This document shows, one piece after another, positions 12,921 to 23,272 of a stretch of DNA of 64,000 bases. Position 1 is the first letter of the stretch. Every line of letters starts with the position of its first letter. Source of the stretch: Oscarella lobularis (Eukaryota; Porifera; Homoscleromorpha; Homosclerophorida; Oscarellidae); NCBI RefSeq assembly GCF_947507565.1, contig NC_089185.1:558001-622000 (forward strand). Direction: 5' to 3'. The position numbers and the translations under genes are program-made. The notes beneath the pieces are model-generated. The model did no database searches. It saw only the letters and a list, made by a program, of their open reading frames with translations, and was not told where the DNA came from.

Positions 12921-13809
12921 TCAAACGTCAAGATGCTCGCCACAGTAAAGCAAAGAGCACGTCACTAATGGTTTTTTTGTCATTTCATCGATGCGTACGC
13001 AAAATCTTGACACGCCTGTATTAGGACTTACTCCCAATCGATCTTTCCGATTGAAATCTGGCAATTCGCATTGATGTGCATCGGCAAAGTGCAATATCAG
13101 AAGACGTAGACAGCCACCGTGACCAAATATAATAACATTGCCCAGACTTTCACCACTTTTGACAGTGGCAAAGAATTGCTGGCACAAATCCTCAAAAAAT
13201 GCGCTTACACGATCCTTGACCTGTTGAGGCGTTTCTCCCCCTTCAGGTGTGTACTCGAAAGTGTCGAAGCCTGCTTTTTTAGCAACTCGTTGAAAATAGC
13301 CCGTCTTCTTGCCATCCATCACACCAAAATGCTACAACTTTATCTATAAAATAAACAGAAGAAAGGAGGTAACTATCTAACCCACCCTTTCTCTGAGACG
13401 CTTGTCCAGGTGCACATTTTTACCGCCTAGTGAAATTTCTGCTGTCTGTACCCAAGGTAAGAGCAGATGATCAATTATCGCCTCGACTTCTTTGTTTTCT
13501 CACCTTGACGGCTCTCTGGAGATCGCTGCTATAGACGTGCGAGAACACTTCGTCTTTCAGACGAGCAGACAAGGCTTTCGCTTGTTCGATTCCCTCTTCG
13601 GACAGTTTTGTGTCTTTTTGGCCTGATCAGATGAGATCCGGTCAACGCCGACTTCTTTTTAGACCTATTTCTGAGGTTTACCCTGCAAGATGTGTTCCTT
13701 GTTCTCTCGAGTTTGTCCGCTGCGTAAACAGAAGACTGCTTGAGAAGGAATATGTCACAGAATCGTGTTGTACGTACTGTCGAACTAGAGTGAGAGTGAA
13801 GAATGCCAT
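12921..13809 (-). CDS. TIGAR: TIGAR-like fructose-2,6-bisphosphatase (histidine phosphatase family)
   Basis: Several exons give about 219 residues. The start reads MAFFTLTLVRHGQTRENKEH, carrying the RHG catalytic motif that is phosphorylated during the reaction. SSDLQRAVKT, RLRERHFGVMDGKK, PEGGETPQQV and FGHGG follow, the last holding the second catalytic histidine. This is the order in human TIGAR, which lowers fructose-2,6-bisphosphate and diverts glucose to the pentose phosphate route; related enzymes also act on other phosphosugars. It lacks the insertion found in human TIGAR before the second histidine, hence the shorter length. Its start codon lies 19 bases from that of LTO1 on the other strand. 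Confidence 0.88.
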
Positions 13810-13828
13810 TGTTATCCGGGAATGCTCT
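13810..13828. promoter_or_regulatory. Shared divergent promoter core, TIGAR/LTO1
   Basis: Only 19 bases separate the two start codons. Either each gene starts transcription inside the other's first exon or intron, or the 5' UTRs are nearly absent or trans-spliced. No TATA box is visible. Confidence 0.5.
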
Positions 13829-14345
13829 ATGGACATCGACGAATCGTTCGACGATATATTCCTCGCCGAGAACAGGTTAAGAATCAAAGCCAATGCGCTT
13901 TTCAGCGCGATCGATATTTATTACTTCACAGAGCCCACGATAGAGGCTTCGAAAAAGGCTACAACGACGGCAAGCGACGAGGATTAGAAGAAGGACGCCA
14001 AATTGGCACCGAAAAAGGACGCGAACTGGGACTCGAGGTAAAAAGAACAAATTTTAATCAATATCCACGACATCCTCTTTATCGCAGCTCGGATTCTACG
14101 CTGGTTTCGCCGAGGAGTGGCTCAAAACGAGCAGCGAAGCTCGTTCGAAGTAGAGAATCGAAAAGGGGATAAACATAGCGCGAGAGACTGGCTTTTTTAG
14201 AGCTGAAAAGGCGCTGAAAAAGCTGCGCGAATTAGTCGACGACTTTCCGCTCGACGATCCGCAGAATCCGAACCTCATCGAAAATCTGCAGCGCGTCAGA
14301 GCGAAATTCAAACAGGTTACAGAGGAACATAAAGAAGCCGGTTAA
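13829..14345 (+). CDS. LTO1: LTO1/ORAOV1 homolog (ABCE1 maturation factor)
   Basis: Four exons give about 119 residues (human 137). The start MDIDESFDDIFLAE matches the acidic N-terminus of the family, and the second exon holds the deca-GX3 motif (GFEKGYNDGKRRGLEEGRQI and on to GTEKGRELGLELG). The C-terminal part (LVDDFPLDDPQNPNLIENLQ, RVRAKFKQ) matches the family's conserved tail. LTO1 and YAE1 form the adaptor that brings the [4Fe-4S] cluster to the ribosome-recycling ATPase ABCE1. The start is the only ATG that gives the conserved N-terminus. Confidence 0.88.
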
Positions 14346-14450
14346 AAAATCATTTTAAAAAAACAGGTGACATCACTCCTGGGGGTGGCAATTGAGTACA
14401 GAACGAATACGAAAGATATTAGTGAAAGGCCATCAATCTCCTTTTGACGT

Positions 14451-16000
14451 CTATTGCTTGACTTTTGGCTGGGCAAAGTGGCTCTGATTGGTCAGACATC
14501 TCCAGGCAAAAAGATGGGGTACAATGAGTAGAGCAAGATTGATGGTCCAGAAGATGGTGTTGCCTTGGGGAGTGAGCTGCTGGTTGTCGAGTAGACGGTA
14601 GAGCGAGTTGATGAGCCAAGAGGTGTTGATTCCGTCCGACGGAAAGACAGCGCTTTGTTTCATGTCATATATAGCCGAGACGATGTAGCTAATTTGTGCC
14701 TGAGTAAAGTAGTATTCACTGCAATGAATTTTCAATAAAATGAAACCGCTTACCTGTATTGCGGCTCCGGCGTGTAATATCGCTCCGTCAATCATCCATC
14801 TGTTTCCTGGAGTTAGAAGACCATATATAGCGGCTCCGTAGTAAGGAACGAAGTACCACATGTAAGTCAGCATCTGGTGCAGCAATGATTTACGGTAGTT
14901 TTTCTACATATGTAGTCTACTGACCTGCATCTGTGGAAAACCAGATTCGTCACTGATATAAGGCTCCGCATTTTTTGTATACCATTTGTTGATAAAGAAT
15001 GGAGAACCAAGACTGGCCTAAAGACGAGCTATTCAGTAAGGCGATGGATAACTACAGCGTGTTACTGTACTTACGTATCCCCTCAGAAATGCTACTATGA
15101 TTGCAGCCACAAAGTAGAGAATAAATAAAACGTCTAAAGGCCTTTCCCACACGCTGGCATAGGCACTCTTTGACGTAGGTTTTCGCTCGACTTTCCTTTG
15201 CTGACGTAGAAGGCGATAAGCATAGGACAGTGGAACAACCACATATGCCACATTCAGAAAGTACGATGGTTTTACGTGAGATCCAAATTTTCCTAATAAA
15301 AAAATATTTCTCAGATAGACAATATAGAGAATTTATTTTTTCTACCTGCAACTGAACCACAGAGAAGAACGATCATGCTATTAAACACTGAACCAAACCA
15401 ATAAAGCCCCAAATTTCTCCTCTCCTGCCTGCAAAAAATCATCAATTAATTGATCAAAAAAACGCAAAGCTTTGCATCAAGCAAGACAACCAACCCTCTT
15501 GCAATTCCATCAAGCATGAAGAGATACATGAGAAAATGACCGGTTCCATCCCAGTAGTTGATCGTCATTCCATGAGAAGTCGATAGGTAAGGTTCACCCT
15601 GCCAAAAGACGCTATAAACGTCACAGTTGTTCGCCATGTAGTGCAGTACCTCTTTAAAATAAAAAAGCATGGAATTACTGATCCACCCATTCAATTCGAG
15701 CCCGATGAGAAGGTCGACGATTGACGTGAAGGCGAACAGCGAAAAGGCTATTCGTTTGTTCTCAAAATTCAATTTCTGAGCAAAGCTAGGCAGCTTACCG
15801 TATAGAAATGGGTCTCTGAAGGCGGCGCTGGTTCGCTTCACTGGAGGATAGATGCGTACGAGGAGAACGACGGAGATTAGGACTCCGTTTGCAGCTACGA
15901 ATAGCAGCCACGGATTTTTCATCGAGCTCAGCATGTTGAACCAGTAGCATATTGGAATGGCGAGCAAGGACTGCAGGAAAACGTGAAGTATTGCGCCCAT
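14451..16000 (-). CDS. Transmembrane 6 superfamily (TM6SF) membrane protein
   Basis: Multi-exon. The ATG at 16000 gives MGAILHVFLQSLLAIPICYW, a first membrane span. Conserved TM6SF parts are present: a span followed by GLELNGWISN, then WQGEPYLSTSHGMTINYWDGTGHFLMYLF, and later QMLTYMWYFVPYYGAAIYGLLTPGNRWMID with the C-terminal spans. This is the two-EXPERA-domain layout shared with EBP and TMEM97. Human TM6SF2 acts in ER lipid handling and lipoprotein export; TM6SF1 is lysosomal. The window gives no basis to choose between them. The start codon lies 46 bases from that of the anti-LPS-factor-like gene on the plus strand. Confidence 0.85.
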
Positions 16001-16046
16001 AATAATCAACAGTAATTTGTCGATGTACGCATGTGCGGAACCTCAA
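16001..16046. promoter_or_regulatory. Divergent intergenic region, TM6SF / anti-LPS-factor-like gene
   Basis: Forty-six bases separate the two start codons and must hold or overlap both promoters. No TATA box is seen. Confidence 0.4.
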
Positions 16047-16496
16047 ATGGCCTCGATGACGACACTTCTCGTTTTCTTTCTGACGTTGGCAGTACTTTCG
16101 GGAAACATGGCAGACATTACAGTACGTGTTGGGGCAAACTGCTAGTGGGCAATATAATCTAACGTTTTCCGGTTTCGACAGCCTGGGGAAATCATCGAAG
16201 GCGCGGCCAAATTGAAGGACCTCCTCGAAACGGCTAACGGACTCATCAAAAAGGCGACGGGAGACTCGGGAAGCGTGCTGGTGCAAGGACAGCGTCTTCA
16301 CTACCAAGTTGAAGGCGGTGTATACAAATGGAAGTGGAGATACACGGGCAGGGCGTGGCATGAGGAGAGCAACACGAGAGTCTCGTCGAAGCACTGGAAA
16401 AGTCGCTCCGGCGCACGCGAGCACGCCTTAGAAGATTTGACGGCAGAACTGATCAAACGGGGCGTGCTCAAAAGCACTGCTAAGGACGAATTGTAG
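16047..16496 (+). CDS. Anti-lipopolysaccharide-factor-like (LALF/scygonadin fold) protein with a KDEL terminus
   Basis: Two exons (16047-16121, 16182-16496), 129 residues. Residues 1-20 form a signal peptide (MASMTTLLVFFLTLAVLSG). From HYQVEGGVYKWKWRYTGRAW onward, 57 residues align by eye without a gap to Limulus anti-LPS factor (HYRIKPTFRRLKWKYKGKFW), including the downstream KSRSGAREH against SSRSGAVEH and the closing helix. The two cysteines that pin the LPS-binding loop in arthropod ALFs are replaced by Leu and His. The last four residues are KDEL directly before the stop, the canonical ER-retrieval signal. So the fold is that of an antimicrobial peptide, but the address is the ER lumen; function is unknown. 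A polyadenylation signal follows 39 bases after the stop. Confidence 0.8.
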
Positions 16497-16534
16497 CTGT
16501 ATTTTTCGTGTTGCGCAGTTTGGTGTAAGGTGTC

Positions 16535-16540
16535 AATAAA
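16535..16540 (+). terminator. Polyadenylation signal of the anti-LPS-factor-like gene
   Basis: AATAAA, 39 bases after the stop codon, followed within 50 bases by T/G-rich sequence. Confidence 0.65.
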
Positions 16541-16735
16541 GAATGCCTACGCACATTCAGTTTCTTTACGTGTTTGTTTATTTTTGAGACTGCTCGATTC
16601 TAAAAGTCGCTTCCGGTGCAGTGCGAGCCTGTTTCAATTGCAGAACTCAACTGATCAAACGTGGCGAGCTCACACTAAAGAATTTCACCATAGATTGTTT
16701 ATATCTCTGGTTTCACTTTCTTGACGTGTCTCGTT

Positions 16736-16744
16736 TATATAAAA
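16736..16744 (+). promoter_or_regulatory. TATA-like motif upstream of the CARD gene
   Basis: TATATAAAA lies only 28 bases before the ATG of the CARD gene. A standard start 25-32 bases downstream of the box would fall on the start codon itself, so either the 5' UTR is close to zero or the motif is not the promoter. Confidence 0.4.
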
Positions 16745-16763
16745 CGGAGGGCATCCATGGAGG

Positions 16764-17534
16764 ATGGGGGACTCTAGGTGGATAGAACGTCTGAATCCTG
16801 TCCAAGATAAAGCTGTGACGCATCTCGCTGGTCTTCTTGTCGGAGATCTCCTCGACAAACTTCTCGCGAGAGGGCTTCTGACTGAAAGCCAGTACAACAA
16901 TTATGTGTTCCACGTTTTGAGAAGAGAGTCGGAGGAAAATGCCGCTCGACACCTTCTCAGGATATTGAGGAGATGCCCTGCTCCTTCCTTTGATCAATTC
17001 TGTAAAATTCTATTGGAGATCGAAGGAGGTCTATTTCTTCATCAATGCCTAACAGACGAGAGAGCCCAGTGTGGGAGGAACTGGGTGTTTTGGGCTATGA
17101 TAGTAGCTTCAATTGCTGTTAGCATTGGCATTTACTGGTGTGTAAACCTGCTATCAAAGTCAACAGAGCCGCCATCAAACCCACCACCAGACCCGCCATC
17201 AGAGCCGCCAGAACCAACCACACGGGCCACACCACCAACTTCACACCCTGGCAGCTGTGAAAAAATCGTCATGGAAACTTTGGAGGTCAATCCCGACGCT
17301 CTTGCTAGTTCTCACCCCCATGAAATTCACAGTCAAATCACGTTGTTTGATCGTACCATTTACATTGTTGTTAAGGCTTATATGTTTCCCGATATGTTTA
17401 AACTGTGGTTTCAAGCAGACATTCTGGACATCTTCAAAAGAAAAAACAACGTCGGAGCGGAGAGCTTAATAAGCAAGGAAGACGCAGCTACAAAAGGACT
17501 CATTAAGTTTTGTCAAAAGTTTAGAGCTCTTTAG
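16764..17534 (+). CDS. CARD domain, membrane span, Pro-rich linker and an unknown C-terminal domain
   Basis: One exon, 256 residues. Residues 8-90 read like a death-fold CARD (LLVGDLLDKLLARGLLTESQ, then a helix with ENAARHLLRILRR and SFDQFCKILLE). Residues 107-130 are one membrane span (WVFWAMIVASIAVSIGIYW). Residues 134-163 are Pro-rich (EPPSNPPPDPPSEPPEP). The last 93 residues form a compact mixed-charge domain I do not recognise. There is no signal peptide. CARDs join apoptosis and innate-immune signalling complexes; a CARD fixed to a membrane recalls MAVS, but there the span is at the C-terminus. The single exon is unusual for this region. Confidence 0.7.
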   Translation: MGDSRWIERLNPVQDKAVTHLAGLLVGDLLDKLLARGLLTESQYNNYVFHVLRRESEENAARHLLRILRRCPAPSFDQFCKILLEIEGGLFLHQCLTDERAQCGRNWVFWAMIVASIAVSIGIYWCVNLLSKSTEPPSNPPPDPPSEPPEPTTRATPPTSHPGSCEKIVMETLEVNPDALASSHPHEIHSQITLFDRTIYIVVKAYMFPDMFKLWFQADILDIFKRKNNVGAESLISKEDAATKGLIKFCQKFRAL

Positions 17535-17545
17535 AACGTGTTTTT

Positions 17546-17551
17546 AATAAA
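17546..17551 (+). terminator. Polyadenylation signal of the CARD gene
   Basis: AATAAA begins 12 bases after the TAG stop, giving a very short 3' UTR. Confidence 0.6.
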
Positions 17552-17739
17552 ATTTGCAACGGGGGATGCGCAGCTCAGCCATTTGGGTGTCAAAAAATTT
17601 GATTTTGATCCATTGGCTACAACAGGTGAAGCCCCATCTGTAAACAACGGTCTTGGGCATAGAATCGGTGCTAAACGCCGTCAGACGAAAAGCGAACGTC
17701 GTAAATATTTGTCAGTCGCGTGCGCTAAGACACAGCTCA

Positions 17740-19216
17740 ATGGACCAAGATGTGGCGAAGAAGCTCTTCTTTGAAGGAGCAACACTGCTAGTCTTGGACA
17801 TGCCTATTGGAAGCGAATTTGGAATCGACTACAATGCGTGGAAAACGGGAGAAATGTTTCGGGGCGTGAAAATGATTCCCCACGGCCTTCACTTCGTCTA
17901 TTTCAGGCAGAAACTATGTAAACAAAAGAAAAATATATGAATATGCTCTTTAGTGCCGTAGATAGTACGGGACAGACTGCTCCTAGAACAGGATTTTTCC
18001 ATTTCTTTAGCAGGAAAGAGGTCAATTCATAGGACAGAATACATTGTATCCATTTTACTCTCACTGATAGATACTGATTAAAAAGTGGAATAAAAGGACC
18101 GAAGATTTGGATGATGCATTGGTTACAGATGAGGACGTCCAACGCTATCGTTCTGGTCTGTCTTAGTTGTAGCCCCATATGTACTTAGATAAACACATCA
18201 TATGCAGGACTCCAAGATCTAGACAAGCACTTGGGACCCTATCCGTATGACTCTATGAAAACGTGGGTGGCATTGACCAATCACATTTCTGAACCTCTAC
18301 TAAAAACGTATGCTCGAGGGGCTCAAAGTGATAAGACTGGGGCTACCGTCTATCTAGACTACAGCCACTCTGTGGCAAGATACTATCTGTCACTCAAGTG
18401 GACAGTGCTAAAGAGAGGTAAATAGCAAATGAAATTGGCCGGAATATTGTATGCTGCTTCAGTGATGAAGCTACGCCTGTTCCCGCTACGCAGTTGAGGT
18501 TCTCAGCTGTGTCTGAGAAACTTTCCCCACCTGGATCAAGTCCAGCTGAAGTCACTCAACACGCACTCGATCAAACTTACTCGTTGGAAATCTTGCTGAG
18601 AGATTCCTACGACAACAGTAGTCAGCATCTAAATCTGAAATTAGGTAACTTTTAATTTTTTGTAGACTATAAAAGCGTACTGGGAGAACTTCAATTTGCC
18701 TTCGTTTGCTTTCTCATTGGCCATGGTAAAGCATTTCTTTTGCTTAGTGTTCTCTCTGGTGACGTGTTCAATTATAGTTTACGATGCATTTGAACACTGG
18801 AAAAAGTTGGCTCGTTTGTTGTGTTCGTGCGATCGAGCACTCTCATTGTACACGGACCTTTATATGGGATTCATAGGTACACCTACCTGAATTTTTGCAT
18901 CGAATAACTTTTTCGTTGACAGGGGCCCTCCATTTTCAAGTCAAAGAAATTCCCAACGATTTTTTCGTTGACATCGTTGAAAAGGAGAACTTTCTTACCA
19001 CGACGTTACAGGTTGGAATCTCTCTCTCGTTTTGAAATAAACGTTTGCTTTTACTGTCTTCTGTAGGTTTTCTTTTCTTTTCTTGAAGAGTCCTCCGTCG
19101 TTCATCCCAAACTAAAGAGAAGAGGATTGCAATTTCGAAAACACCTAACCGAAAAATTCAAGTGGGATTTCACGCTGGAACCGGACGACTGCGCGCCAGC
19201 TGTAGTCGAATTATAA
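17740..19216 (+). CDS. AAR2: AAR2 splicing factor homolog (U5 snRNP assembly)
   Basis: Several exons. The N-terminus ([20 protein letters not shown], then [13 protein letters not shown] and [13 protein letters not shown]) follows human AAR2 closely, as do [49 protein letters not shown] and the end [20 protein letters not shown]2 binds PRPF8 in the immature U5 snRNP and blocks BRR2 until assembly is complete. The TAA stop is at 19214-19216. The gene is convergent with FIG4, with the two coding ends about 60 bases apart, so the 3' UTRs must be short or overlap. Confidence 0.93.
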
Positions 19217-19278
19217 CAATACACGTTAGATAATTTATACAAAAAATGTCTGAACGTACTGTACAACACGCGAATACC

Positions 19279-22200
19279 TCAGCTCTGCGATTTCCGCAAC
19301 AGTAATTCCGTTCTAGCGTACTGCCGTTTGTCGTTTTGTACTGGCTCTCTTGGTCCGCCTTGGGCGACGTTGACTGCGTGCCTATAAGCCGCCACGGAGC
19401 GACGGCTGACTTCTGGCATAATGACGCGATATAGGCTATCGGCAGAGAAGTACTGACTTGGAGTACTGCATAACAAAAGGCTTTAGCCTTTGCAAGAAAG
19501 AAGGGAATTGATCGCTTACAAATTAGCAAGCTGCTGATGTATAGTATTCATCACCACTTTCTCAGACGTCTTTTTGTCAGCCAAAGTACCAATCTGACTG
19601 AACCTTCGGTATAAATCCACGTCAGCGTGACTAGAATTTCTGATTTCGACGCCGTAGTAAGTTTTCATAGAATAGTCCTCCTACATAAGAAAGCAGAATC
19701 TCGCAGCAAAGAGACGAATGCAAGTGAAGACTAACCGTGAGAGATGATTGCCTTTCGTCAGTTGGAAGCGACAGCTTCGTATAGCTCCGTACGTCGTCCT
19801 TGTCTCCGCAATCGTCGCTGCTGCCGCCTCCTTCGCTTTCCGACGTATTGTCATCGGTTATCAGCGAAGGATGGGCTGCAACAGTCTTCCGTGCAGCGGC
19901 GTCAGATACGTGCCTTAACGTATTAATTAATGTCATCAACGACATTCTCTCAAAACACTACTCTATTCACTTCTCGTGGTGGTGACGAGCTCTGATGACA
20001 AATGGACTGACGTCCGTTGCATCCGCTGGCATGTAGTTTCTAAAAGTTCGTCAATGAGATTTTTCCATTACATAGTTTCTGTCCTACTGTACTTGCGTGT
20101 GCTGTTCATATCGTCCATGTAGAATTCCTTTTCGAAAAAAGTCATCTTCGTCGGTTCGTAGAATTCTTCGAATAGGCCCGAAGAGGAGCACCTTTCCACT
20201 AGCTGCAAATTCTTTGCAAGGCGCAACTCCTTTTTATCCATCCGCTTCTTCACTGAAAACGCTTTTTTTCAACAAAAAAATGCTCTCGGGTAAGACTGAC
20301 AGACATACCTTTGGGAGGAAACGGAAAGGGAAGGCAACGAGTGCTGCTGTCTCCAAACCAGCAAGTGTAGCTCGGCAAATTTGTCGATTCAGAAACGCCC
20401 GTCACCAACTTGTGATGAAGATAATAGTCAGTAGGCAGTTCCCAGACATGGGGTCGGCCTGCTTTGGGTTGAAAGACGCCGAGAAATACGTTGATGCCCA
20501 TCTGCTTGTCAAAATCTACGTAACAGGGGATAAAGATGCAGGGAGAGGAGAGAGAGAAAGCGGGGCTTGCTGACCAGTAAAGGCGTTGCTGTAGTATCGA
20601 GATACTGAGTTGAGAATGTCTCGCGATTGAAGTGCCCAAGGGGATGCCTTACGATACGTCCGTATACTTCAAAAAAGATATACAATTTAAAGCAAGTGCT
20701 GTCTGCGAGAACCGGTCAGTTACGAGTGAACTAGTTGAGATCCTCCGTACTGTAGAGCGATAGTATCGCCGTGCGCTTCAAAAATACCCTCAAACAGCCT
20801 GCAATAAATGCTTAGTATGAGCAGGTCTCAATTGTGTGCGGATTCTACCTCATGATGTCGCTTTCAAACGGAAGCTGGTGGTCGTCAATAATTCCGAGAG
20901 AGCGTAGCTGGGGAGGGAGAAATCGGGCGCATTAGTTTAAATGCACCAGTCCATTGTACCTGATAACCCAGAGCTTGTCTGTGTATCATGAACTGAGCCG
21001 TATTCGTTCTGTCAATGCAATCGACGCAGTTCAGTCGAGAAATGCCAGTCTTTAAGACAAGCAAACAATTCTTTAATTGACAGATCACGTTTTTACAAAT
21101 GAATTGAAACCTGAAAGCGCCACGACTTTGAATCGCTGTACTTATCCCTTCCCATTTTGTTTCCACTAGGCAGAGAAATCTGACGCTCTCAGCATCAATC
21201 TCTTTAGTACCAACCTTTTGTCTTTACTCATCTGGTTGCAATAAAGTTCTCTGCCATTATGAAAAAAGCCGGTTTTTCGAACAATCTACACAAGATTAGT
21301 TCTAAACGAGAATCGCTCTATACACGCAATACCCCTTCGGCCATCTCCTCCAATTTGTCGATAACCCGAGATTGATGACTAAATGCCACACAGTCAAAAC
21401 GCATTAGAGAAACGAGCCCCCCCCGCAGTCGGCACGCACGTTTTTCGAAAGCGAGCCATATCCCACGCTGTGTACTCAATTTTGTGTTCCGGTGCAAGAA
21501 ACTGATTCAAATACTCTATAACGGGCTTGAGTTCCGTGCTCAAAATCGATTCACGAGGACGCCTTTCATTTTTCTTCAATCTCACATATTGACAAACGAA
21601 CAAATATAAATAGGTGTTGCCTACCTTGGCAAGATTGAAAACCATGATGGGAGAACCGTATCGTTCGAAGAGCTCGCAAAAATGCTGAGCGGCCAGAGAA
21701 CCAAAGGGATCAGGACGATCGACTGCAGCACACAAAGTGAGTCAATGCAAAAAGCAAATATATATGACCTTACTTCTAATCTGGGGCTTGGGAACCATGC
21801 CGTTATAGTCCTAAATACTAGGTTACTGCACGGCAGTACGAACCCCTTTGGCTGCCTAGCCTACCTGAGACCAGGGTAGAGGAACTGATCCGCGAAGGGT
21901 GACGTACGAAGTAAAATGTCCACTTGTCAGTGTCAATGAAAAGGCAACGGAGGCAATCACTTCCGTTTCGACTTCGTTGGCAACGTTTCCCTGAAGCAAA
22001 GAGCGTCTACATTCTTAGGACAAAAAGTAAGACATCCTTACTTGGTCATTAGATCCTCTCTTTAGAAAACGCGTTCCAGCATAGAGCCTAGACCGTCTGG
22101 CAATGACAGTCAGGTAAAGAGGACAGCTATAGACAGGAACGTCTGTAGAAGAAACGAGTCCTATAGCCTCATTTTGATCAATCGATCAATCGAGACGTAC

Positions 22201-23223
22201 ACGCCTGCTGAATGTATCCATGAATGACCGGAATAATCCATTCGGGTATTGCCTTGCGAGCTGGCTTCATTAGGTAATCGTTCCAAACGTATTTCGGGCA
22301 ATTATTCAATCGCGTTCGAGCAAGAGAGCGCGCCTTTCGGTTCACGGCCGAGTCGGCGTCCGAAGCAGTGAACGTCGCGTTCACGTGCATATTGTACTGA
22401 AGCGTGCTTGTCAAGTCGTACGTGTAGCTAAATCGCGCTTTTTAGTGGCGCCTCGTTTCATCCCAAAGCGTTCACCATACCTGAAATAAAAATTGCTGGA
22501 CAAATCTACGTTTTGGAAGATTTTCAAATATCTAAAGACGGTGGGTGATATGTGAGAAATAAGATCTGCTCACATGACATACCTAGATTCGTCTGAGTGC
22601 GATACGCGCACTGAACTGCAAGGAATAGGAAGAATAGCCGTGTCCTCAATTTTGTACACGGCATGAGAACCAATATACGCAATCCTATTAATTAATTAAT
22701 TAATTAATTAATTAATTAACTCAGATTCGTACCGTTTTCTTTCTGTTATTAGAACAATGTAATACCCTTCGAAAAATCGAACAAATCCTTGAAAAATCAA
22801 GTTGGAAATAATGCCACATTTTGAAAAACTTTGACTACGGTTACCCAAAATTCCGTAGGCCGACACTTTCTTGCTCATCCGAAGACTCTTGCTAGCCTGA
22901 TGCCCATCGTATATGCGATTCAACAATTCGGTCATTTCGCTCTTTTCGTAAATTGTCTGCGAAGAAATTAACGTTGGAAATCGATATTTGCTTTTTCTTC
23001 TCTCGTTGCCTTGTCTTCTGTGATGTTTAGCTCGAAGGGCTCGGTGCGATCGATTTTGAGAATGCGAAAGCATCGGTCTGCTGCGTCCGTCCCCACCAAG
23101 AAGTACTTCTACGAAAAAAAGGGAGGCTTCTAGCGTAAGAGCTGTGAACGACGCGTGTCGTACCGCTTTCGTTTCGTACAAAACGAAATTCTGGAGAGTG
23201 GGGTAGGCGGGGCACAATTCCAT
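19279..23223 (-). CDS. FIG4: FIG4-type polyphosphoinositide 5-phosphatase (SAC domain)
   Basis: Many exons. It opens with [20 protein letters not shown] and continues with [18 protein letters not shown], both typical of the FIG4 N-terminus. The SAC active site is in the exon around 21040 ([18 protein letters not shown], the CX5R motif), and [20 protein letters not shown] with TDYYLHHK matches the region after it. The C-terminal half has an acidic Ser-rich insert (19780-19860), as in the human protein. FIG4, VAC14 and PIKfyve together set PI(3,5)P2 on endolysosomes. Some middle exons are short and I did not fix every edge. The start codon is 49 bases from that of the FKBP4-like gene. Confidence 0.9.
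22687..22719. repeat. (ATTA)n microsatellite in a FIG4 intron
   Basis: About eight perfect tandem copies of a self-complementary tetranucleotide, in a short FIG4 intron. Confidence 0.9.
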
Positions 23224-23272
23224 GGAGATGTACAGAAGTTTCTGGAAGTCACGCGCGCTAGTCCTCTTCCAA
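23224..23272. promoter_or_regulatory. Divergent promoter region, FIG4 / FKBP4-like
   Basis: Forty-nine bases lie between the two start codons. No TATA box is seen; the stretch includes CGCGCG, consistent with a TATA-less shared promoter. Confidence 0.45.

Noticed and set aside
16764-17534. CARD gene as a MAVS ortholog
   Set aside because: In MAVS the span is at the C-terminus; here it is in the middle with a further domain after it, and the CARD shows no MAVS-specific residues I can identify.
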